Assembly: GCA_964517605.1 (NCBI GenBank)
Contig: CAZFCE010000028.1
Location: 1-64,000 of the forward strand
Length of the DNA stretch: 64,000 bases
Origin: J095 sp964517605
Lineage (GTDB): Bacteria; Chloroflexota; Anaerolineae; 4572-78; J111
Direction of reading: 5' to 3'
The translations under genes were made by a program, and so were the position numbers. Of the stretch, positions 58,138-64,000 are shown piece by piece. Under the pieces are notes generated by a model, which did no database searches, was not told the DNA's origin, and saw only the letters and a list, made by a program, of their open reading frames with translations. Each line of letters opens with the position of its first letter. Position 1 is the stretch's first letter.

Positions 58138-59664
58138 GTGAACGACGATATCATCCTCGATATTAAGAACGTTACCAAAAAATTTCCCGGCGTTATCGCA
58201 TTAAATAATGTTTCAATCCAGGTGCGGCGGGGCGAAATCCACGGTTTGTGCGGCGAAAACGGCGCCGGCAAATCCACGTTGATGAAAATACTGTCGGGGG
58301 TGTATCCGTATGGCACCTACGAAGGTAGTATCATCTACAATGGCGAAGAGCTAAAGCTGGAAGGCAGTTCAATCCGGCAGGCCAGCGAACTTGGAATTGC
58401 AATTGTATACCAGGAGCTAACCCTGGTGCCTACTATGACGGTGGGCGAAAACGTGTATTTGGGCAAAGAACCGGTAAACAACAAAATTATTGACTGGAAC
58501 AAACTGTACGCCGATACCGAAAAAATTCTGGCCCAGTACAAACTCGATGTGCCATCTCAGGCTATTGTTAAGCACCTGGGCATGGGCAAAATGCAAATGG
58601 TTGAAATAGCCAAGGCGCTTTCTGAAAACGCCAAGGTTTTAATTTTAGACGAACCCACCAGCGCTCTTAACGAAGCCGAAATTGATAAACTCATGGAGAT
58701 TTTGGCAATATTAAAAGAGCACGGCGTTACCTGCATTTACATTACCCACAAGCTCGATGAATTTTTCCGTATTACCGATACCGTTACCGTTTTGCGCGAC
58801 GGCCAAACCGTTACCACGCAGCCTATAGAAAACCTCACCGAAGAAAAACTGGTTAACTACATGGTGGGCCGCGAGATGAAAGAACGCTTCCCCAAAGGCA
58901 ATCGTCATCCCGGCGAAGTAATGTTTGAGGTAGAAGACCTGCACGCCGAAGACCCCAACGAATCCGGTAAAATGGTTATTGACGGCGTTAGCTTTAACCT
59001 GCGGCAAGGCGAAATTTTAGGAATTGCCGGGTTAATGGGGTCGGGCCGCACTGAACTTGTGACTACAATCTTTGGTGAATACGGCAAAGTCACCAAAGGT
59101 AAAATAAAGCTGCAAAACCAGGAACTTAATGTTTCCAGCGCCCGGGGAGCCATTGAATGCGGCATCAGCCTTGTGCCGGAGGACCGCAAGGGCCAGGGCC
59201 TGGTTTTGATTAACTCCATCCTTAAAAACATCTCCTTGCCCAACCTTAACCAATTTGCCGGCTTCTTCCGGCTGGATAAAGATGCGGAGTTGAAGGCAAG
59301 TTTGCACCAGGCCACCAGCTTGGCGATTAAAGCCCCCAACCTGCACGTAAATTGCGATACTCTATCGGGCGGCAACCAGCAAAAAGTAGTCATTGCCAAA
59401 TGGCTAATGTCTAAACCCAAAATTTTGATTATGGACGACCCCACCCGCGGCGTTGACGTGGGGGCCAAATACGAAATTTACAAGCTCATGAACGACCTGG
59501 CCGAAAAGGGTGTTTCGATTATTATGATTTCCAGCGAGCTAGAAGAAGTGCTGGGGATGAGCGACCGGGTAATGGTCATGCACGAAGGGCGCTCCAGCGG
59601 CATACTTGATGTAGCCGAAGCAACGCAAGAAAAAATTATGGCTTTGGCAACGGGTATTGCCTGA
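58138..59664 (+). CDS. Sugar ABC transporter ATPase with two ABC domains (XylG/MglA type)
   Basis: A 508-residue protein with two fused ABC domains. Domain 1 has Walker A GENGAGKST, the signature replaced by HLGMGKMQMVEIAKAL, and Walker B LILDEPTSAL. Domain 2 has GIAGLMGSGRTEL in the Walker A position (degenerate), signature LSGGNQQKVVIAKWL and Walker B ILIMDDPTRGVDVG. This asymmetry is normal for the ribose/xylose/galactose class. It drives uptake of a pentose or related sugar with the permease at 59707. The start is a GTG at 58138 with gaggagag upstream. It follows the binding-protein gene by 115 bp, which include the stem-loop. Confidence 0.95.
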   Translation: MNDDIILDIKNVTKKFPGVIALNNVSIQVRRGEIHGLCGENGAGKSTLMKILSGVYPYGTYEGSIIYNGEELKLEGSSIRQASELGIAIVYQELTLVPTMTVGENVYLGKEPVNNKIIDWNKLYADTEKILAQYKLDVPSQAIVKHLGMGKMQMVEIAKALSENAKVLILDEPTSALNEAEIDKLMEILAILKEHGVTCIYITHKLDEFFRITDTVTVLRDGQTVTTQPIENLTEEKLVNYMVGREMKERFPKGNRHPGEVMFEVEDLHAEDPNESGKMVIDGVSFNLRQGEILGIAGLMGSGRTELVTTIFGEYGKVTKGKIKLQNQELNVSSARGAIECGISLVPEDRKGQGLVLINSILKNISLPNLNQFAGFFRLDKDAELKASLHQATSLAIKAPNLHVNCDTLSGGNQQKVVIAKWLMSKPKILIMDDPTRGVDVGAKYEIYKLMNDLAEKGVSIIMISSELEEVLGMSDRVMVMHEGRSSGILDVAEATQEKIMALATGIA

Positions 59665-59706
59665 TAGCCGTGTAACCAAATGTAATTTCAGCAAGGAGAT
59701 TTCCAA

Positions 59707-60879
59707 ATGTCATTAACTTCTGAACTACTCAAGTTGTTCCGCCGGAATATTCAAACCTATGCCATTATTCTGGCGTTGATCTTTATCTGGGTGTTTTTTG
59801 CCTTTATTACCGATGGCAGCTATCTGGGAGCGCAAAACTTCTCTAACCTGTTCCGCCAAATGACCGTAACTGCCTTTTTGGCCATTGGCATGGTGCTGGT
59901 GATTGTTACCGGCGGGATTGACCTGTCGGTGGGTAAATTGGCCGGGTTTGTGTCGGTGGTGGTGGCTTATTTTCAGGCCACTATCTGGACCAAACTCATC
60001 CCCGACCAGCCGATTTTGGCAGCCAGCCTGTCCGTTTTTGTGGGGTTAGCGGTAGGGGCGCTGTTTGGCGTGTTGCAAGGCTACATCATCTCCTTTTTGA
60101 ACGTGCCTTCGTTCATTGTTACCCTGGGCGGTATGTTTGTTTTGAACGGGGTTATCCTGCTGGTAACGCAGGGTAAAACCATTCCGGCTAACCAACCGGC
60201 CTTCTCGGTGATTGCGCAGGGCTATCTGCCCCCCATAGCCGGCTGGGTAATTGCGGCGCTGGTGGTGGCGTACATCTACTTTAATATGTTCAACAGCCGC
60301 AAAAAGAAACAGGAACACGGCTTTGAATTGTCTAACCTGTCGCTGGATGTGCTGATTGCCACCTTTTTCTCCATTTTGGTGGTGGTGTACGTGTACATGG
60401 TTAACCAGTACAACGGGGTGCAAATTCCGGTTTTGTTGCTGGCCATTGCCACGGTAATTATGTCTTATATGTCTAACAACACCCGGTTTGGCCGGTACGC
60501 CTACGCCATTGGCGGCAACCGCGAAGCCGCCCGCCTGTCCGGGATCAATATCCGCACCAACATCTTTTTAATCTTTGTGTTGATGGGGCTGTTGAGCGGC
60601 GTGGCCGGGGTAGTGTTGGCCTCTTACGTGGGCTACGGCACCATCGCCGCCGGCCAGGGCTACGAACTCGACGCGATTGCCAGCGCCATTTTGGGCGGCA
60701 CTTCTACCCTAGGCGGCGTGGGGACTGTGTTTGGGGCGTTGATTGGCGCGCTCATCATGTCGAGCCTGTCCAACGGGTTGCAACTGCTCAACGTGCAGCC
60801 GGCCTGGCAATACCTGCTTAAAGGCGTGGTGCTGGTGCTGGCCGTTTACGCCGACGTATCCTTTAAGAAAAACCGGTAA
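59707..60879 (+). CDS. Sugar ABC transporter permease (XylH type)
   Basis: A 390-residue protein with about ten to eleven membrane helices. Family words include LAIGMVLVIVTGGIDLSVG, PSFIVTLGGMFVLNGV, TRFGRYAYAIGGNREAARLSGI and GYELDAIASAILGGTSTLGG. An inserted cytoplasmic loop around residues 195-215 (NSRKKKQEHGFELSN) makes it longer than ribose permeases and fits the xylose type. It forms the membrane channel for the ATPase before it, 42 bp upstream, with aaggag before the start. A terminator follows. Confidence 0.95.
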   Translation: MSLTSELLKLFRRNIQTYAIILALIFIWVFFAFITDGSYLGAQNFSNLFRQMTVTAFLAIGMVLVIVTGGIDLSVGKLAGFVSVVVAYFQATIWTKLIPDQPILAASLSVFVGLAVGALFGVLQGYIISFLNVPSFIVTLGGMFVLNGVILLVTQGKTIPANQPAFSVIAQGYLPPIAGWVIAALVVAYIYFNMFNSRKKKQEHGFELSNLSLDVLIATFFSILVVVYVYMVNQYNGVQIPVLLLAIATVIMSYMSNNTRFGRYAYAIGGNREAARLSGINIRTNIFLIFVLMGLLSGVAGVVLASYVGYGTIAAGQGYELDAIASAILGGTSTLGGVGTVFGALIGALIMSSLSNGLQLLNVQPAWQYLLKGVVLVLAVYADVSFKKNR

Positions 60880-60915
60880 TCGGTTTGAAGTTGTTTGCGC
60901 CGAATTAATTAACCC

Positions 60916-60980
60916 TTCACCGCAAAGGTCGCCCGGTTTTAAAGAATTTGCCACCCCGGGCGAACTTTGCGGTGAATTTT
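60916..60980 (+). terminator. Terminator after the first sugar importer
   Basis: A 21-bp stem with one mismatch (60916-60936 with 60956-60976), then tttt. The 200-bp gap between the two importers holds no gene. Confidence 0.85.
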
Positions 60981-61080
60981 CGGCAGCAGACATTGCCCCT
61001 CACCCTCGCCGCCCCGGCGCAGGGGTTGACTTTTACGCCCTCAAGCGTGAGCATCCGGCCCAATTTAATCAAGGAAGACC

Positions 61081-62220
61081 ATGCGCAGATTATTGACCAC
61101 CCTTATAACTCTGGCGCTGCTGGTGGCAACTGCGGCCTGTAGCGGCGTTGATAACGGCAATGCTCACCCCGGCGATCCCCCATCCGCCGCCAAATCGGCT
61201 CCCAACTCCGATAATTCTGCGCTCATTACCGGCAACATTGCGGTGCTTTTGCCCGACACCTCCTCGTCGGCACGGTGGGAAAACGATGACCGCCGCTATT
61301 TTGAGCAGGCTTTTAAGGCGGCGGGCGTTAAATACACCATTGTCAACGCCGAAGGCGATGCGCGGGTGCAGCAAACTCAGGCCGAACAGGCCATTACCAA
61401 CGGGGCCAGGGTGCTGCTGCTGGTCAACCTGGATAGCGGCAGCGGGGCGGCTATTATTGCTCAGGCCCGCGAAGCCAACGTAAAGGTGATTGATTACGAC
61501 CGGCTCACCGTAGAAGGGCCGGGCGCGGATTTGTACGTGAGCTTTGATAACGTGGCGGTGGGGCGGTTAATGGGCCAAACGTTAGAGCCGGTAATCAACA
61601 AACTGCCGGGGCAGACCAAACGGGTGGTGCAGTTAAACGGCCCGCCCACCGATAACAACTCCATGTTGTTCCGGGCCGGTTACTACTCGGTGGCCAGGCC
61701 GCATTATGAAAAGGGGGATTGGTTTTTGGTAGATGACCAGGCCGTGCCGGATTGGAACAGCCAGCAGGCGTTGGTTATTTACGAGCAGATTTTAACGGCG
61801 GCAGCCGGCCAGGTAGACGCCACCTTTGCCGGTAACGATAACCTGGCCGGGGCGGTGATTTCGGCGTTAAAAAGCCAGGGGTTAGCGCCTATGCCGCTCA
61901 GCGGGCAGGATGCCACCGTGGGCGGCATTCAGAATATTCTGGCGGGCTGGCAAACCATGACGGTGTACAAGCCGGTTAAGTTTGAGGCCGAAGCGGCGGC
62001 GGCGGCGGCGTTGCGGCTGCTCAAAGGCGAAGAGATGATGAACATTGCCAATGATGTCATCAGCAACGGGCAGCGGGCCGTCCCCTTTGTAAAATTAAAC
62101 CCCATCGCCGTAACCAAAACCAACATTGCCCAAACGGTTATTGCCGATGGCTTTCGCACCTGGGCCGAACTGTGCGTGGGCGAGTTTGCCCAATATTGCC
62201 CGCCGGACGTTAGACCTTAA
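61081..62220 (+). CDS. Sugar-binding lipoprotein of the second importer
   Basis: A 379-residue lipoprotein (lipobox TAAC, Cys20) with one binding domain of the XylF-like class (NIAVLLPDTSSSARWENDDRR, VKVIDYDRLTVEGPGADLYV, NGPPTDNNSMLFRAG, LSGQDATVGGIQNILAGWQT). It is clearly related to the domains of the first importer but divergent, so the two importers probably take different sugars. Its stop is followed after 2 bp by the ATPase start. The binding sequence NGPPTDNN replaces GGSPTDNN of the other protein at the same place. Confidence 0.9.
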   Translation: MRRLLTTLITLALLVATAACSGVDNGNAHPGDPPSAAKSAPNSDNSALITGNIAVLLPDTSSSARWENDDRRYFEQAFKAAGVKYTIVNAEGDARVQQTQAEQAITNGARVLLLVNLDSGSGAAIIAQAREANVKVIDYDRLTVEGPGADLYVSFDNVAVGRLMGQTLEPVINKLPGQTKRVVQLNGPPTDNNSMLFRAGYYSVARPHYEKGDWFLVDDQAVPDWNSQQALVIYEQILTAAAGQVDATFAGNDNLAGAVISALKSQGLAPMPLSGQDATVGGIQNILAGWQTMTVYKPVKFEAEAAAAAALRLLKGEEMMNIANDVISNGQRAVPFVKLNPIAVTKTNIAQTVIADGFRTWAELCVGEFAQYCPPDVRP

Positions 62221-62222
62221 TT

Positions 62223-63008
62223 ATGAAAGAGCCGGTGTCAACCCTACCCCCTTTACTTGAACTGAAAGGCGTATCCCGAAGATTCGGGGCGGTGCAGGCG
62301 CTCTCTAACGTTAACCTGTGGGTGCGGCCCGGCGAGGTGCTGGCCCTGGTGGGCGATAACGGCGCGGGCAAAACCACCCTCATCAAGGGCATTGCCGGTA
62401 TTTATCCCTTTGACAAAGGCGAAATTTATTTTGACGGCAAGCGGGTTAGCATTTACCACCCTCGCGATAGCGTTAACCTGGGCATTGAGGTGGTGTACCA
62501 GGATTTATCGCTGGCGGATAACCTGGATGTGGTGGCCAACATGTTTTTGGGCCGCGAATGGCTAAAACACCCCTGGCGGCTTGACGAGGTTGGCATGGAA
62601 CAGGCGTGCCTGGCGGCGCTCAACTCGCTTTCGGTAACAACGCTGCACTCGGTGCGGCAGGCGGTGGTGGGGCTTTCGGGCGGGCAGCGGCAGGCCGTGG
62701 CCGTGGCCAAAGCGGTAATGTGGAACTCTCGCCTGGTTATTTTAGATGAACCCACGGCGGCGCTGGGCGTAACCCAAACCCGGCAGGTGCTCGATTTGGT
62801 GCGGCGGCTGGCCGATAAAGGGCTGGCCGTAATTTTAATTTCTCACAACCTGCACAATGTGTTTGAGGTGGCCCAGCGCATTGCGGTGCTGCGCCTGGGC
62901 CAAAAAGTGGCCGAATACGTGGCCGCCCAAACCACCCAGCAAGAAGTTGTGCACGCAATTACAGCCGGAATACCGGTTCACGTTTCGGGGATGGTGGCCA
63001 AACCATGA
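62223..63008 (+). CDS. Single-domain sugar ABC transporter ATPase
   Basis: A 261-residue protein with one ABC domain: Walker A GDNGAGKTT, Q-loop VVYQDLSL, signature GLSGGQRQAVAVAKAV, Walker B LVILDEPTAALG and His switch ISHNLHNVFEV. It resembles the FrcA/XylG-like one-domain ATPases that work as homodimers, in contrast to the fused ATPase of the first importer. Two bases separate it from the binding-protein gene, and its stop overlaps the permease start (ATGA), so the three are translationally coupled. Confidence 0.93.
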   Translation: MKEPVSTLPPLLELKGVSRRFGAVQALSNVNLWVRPGEVLALVGDNGAGKTTLIKGIAGIYPFDKGEIYFDGKRVSIYHPRDSVNLGIEVVYQDLSLADNLDVVANMFLGREWLKHPWRLDEVGMEQACLAALNSLSVTTLHSVRQAVVGLSGGQRQAVAVAKAVMWNSRLVILDEPTAALGVTQTRQVLDLVRRLADKGLAVILISHNLHNVFEVAQRIAVLRLGQKVAEYVAAQTTQQEVVHAITAGIPVHVSGMVAKP

Positions 63009-64000
63009 ATTTAAACGAAATAACGCCAGGCAGTATTGTAATGGGTAAAACCAACCAAACCACCGCCGAATATTTACGCGCCTACTTTAAGCGCGTTCGC
63101 TCCGGCGATTTGGGGCCGTTGCCTATCATTTTGGGGCTGGTGATTATCGCCGTTATTTTTCAGTGGCAAAACCAAAATTTTCTCACCGCCCGCAACTTTG
63201 TCAATTTGATTGTGCAAATGGCCGGCATTACCACCATTGCCTACGGCGTGGTGTTTGTGCTGCTGCTGGGCGAAATTGATCTATCCATTGGTTACGTTAG
63301 CGCCGTGGCCGCCGTTACCATGACGCTGCTGCTGCGCGAGCCGGGCGGCTGGCCGTGGTACATGGCCATTGGCGCGGCCCTGTTAATTGCCGCCGGCATT
63401 GGGCTGGTGCAGGGATCAATTATTACCACCTTTCAGGTGCCATCGTTTGTGGTTACGCTGGCCGGCTTGCTGGCATGGAACGGCGTGGTTTTGATTATGG
63501 TGGGCGGGGCCGGCACCGTGATTGTTCAGGATAAAGCGGTGATTGGCCTGGCCAACTACTTTTTGCCGGCGGAATGGGGCTGGATTGGCGCGGCGGTGCT
63601 GATGATTTTTTACGCCGCCATGCAAACCCGGCGGGTGCTGGCCCGGCGGCAGCAGGGCTTGCTGGCCACCCCCATGACCATTGTGCTCACCCAGATTGTG
63701 GGTATGGCGCTGGTGGCGGCGGTGGCCGTGTACCTGTGCAACCTGGATCGCGGCGTGCCGTTTGTGGGGCTTATCTTGCTGACCTTTTTGTTCCTGTTCT
63801 CCTTTTTGGCCGGGCGCACCCCCTTTGGCCGCTACGTGTACGCCGTGGGCGGCAACAAAGAGGCCGCCCGCCGCGCCGGTATCTCGGTTGAGCGGGTGCG
63901 GGTGATTGTGTTTATCATTTCCAGCGTTATGGCCGGCTGCGGCGGCATCATTTTGGCCTCGCGGCTGCGCTCGGTGGATACCGCCGCCGGGGGCGGCAAC
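63005..64000 (+). CDS. Sugar ABC transporter permease, partial at window edge
   Basis: The first 332 residues are present and the frame is still open at 64000. It is a RbsC/XylH-type permease: GVVFVLLLGEIDLSIGYVSA, VPSFVVTLAGLLAWNGVVL, GRTPFGRYVYAVGGNKEAARRAGI. A cytoplasmic insertion near residues 200-220 (QTRRVLARRQQGLLA) corresponds to that of the first permease. The start ATG overlaps the ATPase stop by 4 bp. About 50-80 residues are probably missing. Confidence 0.93.
   Translation, partial: MNLNEITPGSIVMGKTNQTTAEYLRAYFKRVRSGDLGPLPIILGLVIIAVIFQWQNQNFLTARNFVNLIVQMAGITTIAYGVVFVLLLGEIDLSIGYVSAVAAVTMTLLLREPGGWPWYMAIGAALLIAAGIGLVQGSIITTFQVPSFVVTLAGLLAWNGVVLIMVGGAGTVIVQDKAVIGLANYFLPAEWGWIGAAVLMIFYAAMQTRRVLARRQQGLLATPMTIVLTQIVGMALVAAVAVYLCNLDRGVPFVGLILLTFLFLFSFLAGRTPFGRYVYAVGGNKEAARRAGISVERVRVIVFIISSVMAGCGGIILASRLRSVDTAAGGGN

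Overview
The window reads as a contig from a bacterial genome, most likely a Chloroflexota (Anaerolineae-like) bacterium. This is an inference from style: GC-rich coding DNA, Pro/Thr/Ala-rich secreted proteins, many GAF-domain histidine kinases, an NB-ARC/TPR protein, paired alpha-2-macroglobulin genes beside a PBP1C gene, and several lipoproteins of little-known families. No rRNA, tRNA, CRISPR array or insertion sequence is visible.

Layout. 1-1867: the N-terminal part of an NB-ARC/TPR protein (minus strand, running off the left edge), then a heptanucleotide repeat tract. 2143-9358: a small metallophosphoesterase, a secreted triple-repeat protein, a single-domain response regulator, a frameshifted universal stress protein, a lipoprotein and a large membrane protein. 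9537-13280: a Pro/Ala-rich bitopic protein and recN. 13353-14875: an AT-rich islet (DUF1917/BLES03-like gene plus a small orphan), then a MazEF-type toxin-antitoxin pair. 14901-20995: DUF1003 protein, TPR protein, pgk, lipoprotein, endonuclease III, CDGSH protein and a small zinc-ribbon-like protein. 21009-25341: a three-gene GAF kinase/response-regulator operon with an unusual H-box. 25606-42098: a small membrane protein, a 21-bp minisatellite, PBP1C and two tandem thioester alpha-2-macroglobulin lipoproteins.

42200-53510 is the most remarkable part. On the minus strand lies an apparent 4-hydroxyphenylacetate decarboxylase (p-cresol-forming) locus: glycyl radical subunit (hpdB), iron-sulfur small subunit (hpdC), an MFS transporter of the oxalate/formate-antiporter type, and the radical-SAM activase (hpdA). 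Just upstream, a LuxR-type regulator is divergent from a soluble Cache-GAF histidine kinase, followed by a Cys-rich PAS protein and a cytoplasmic HAMP-like/solute-binding (NMT1-like) fusion. Together they look like an all-cytosolic sensing module next to an anaerobic aromatic-acid pathway. A truncated peptidase-like gene fragment at the far end suggests the cassette was inserted there.

53573-55126: an ogt-type repair gene and a REC-HTH-REC regulator. 55656-64000: two consecutive sugar (xylose/ribose-type) ABC importers. The first has a lipoprotein carrying two binding domains encoded by an apparently identical 1,008-bp direct repeat. The second has an ordinary binding lipoprotein, a single-domain ATPase and a permease cut by the window edge.

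Dispersed repeats cut across these regions: heptamer arrays (about 496-529, inside a gene, and 1920-2067), a palindromic element present at 5601-5709 and inverted at 29471-29534, and the 21-bp minisatellite at 26467-26645.
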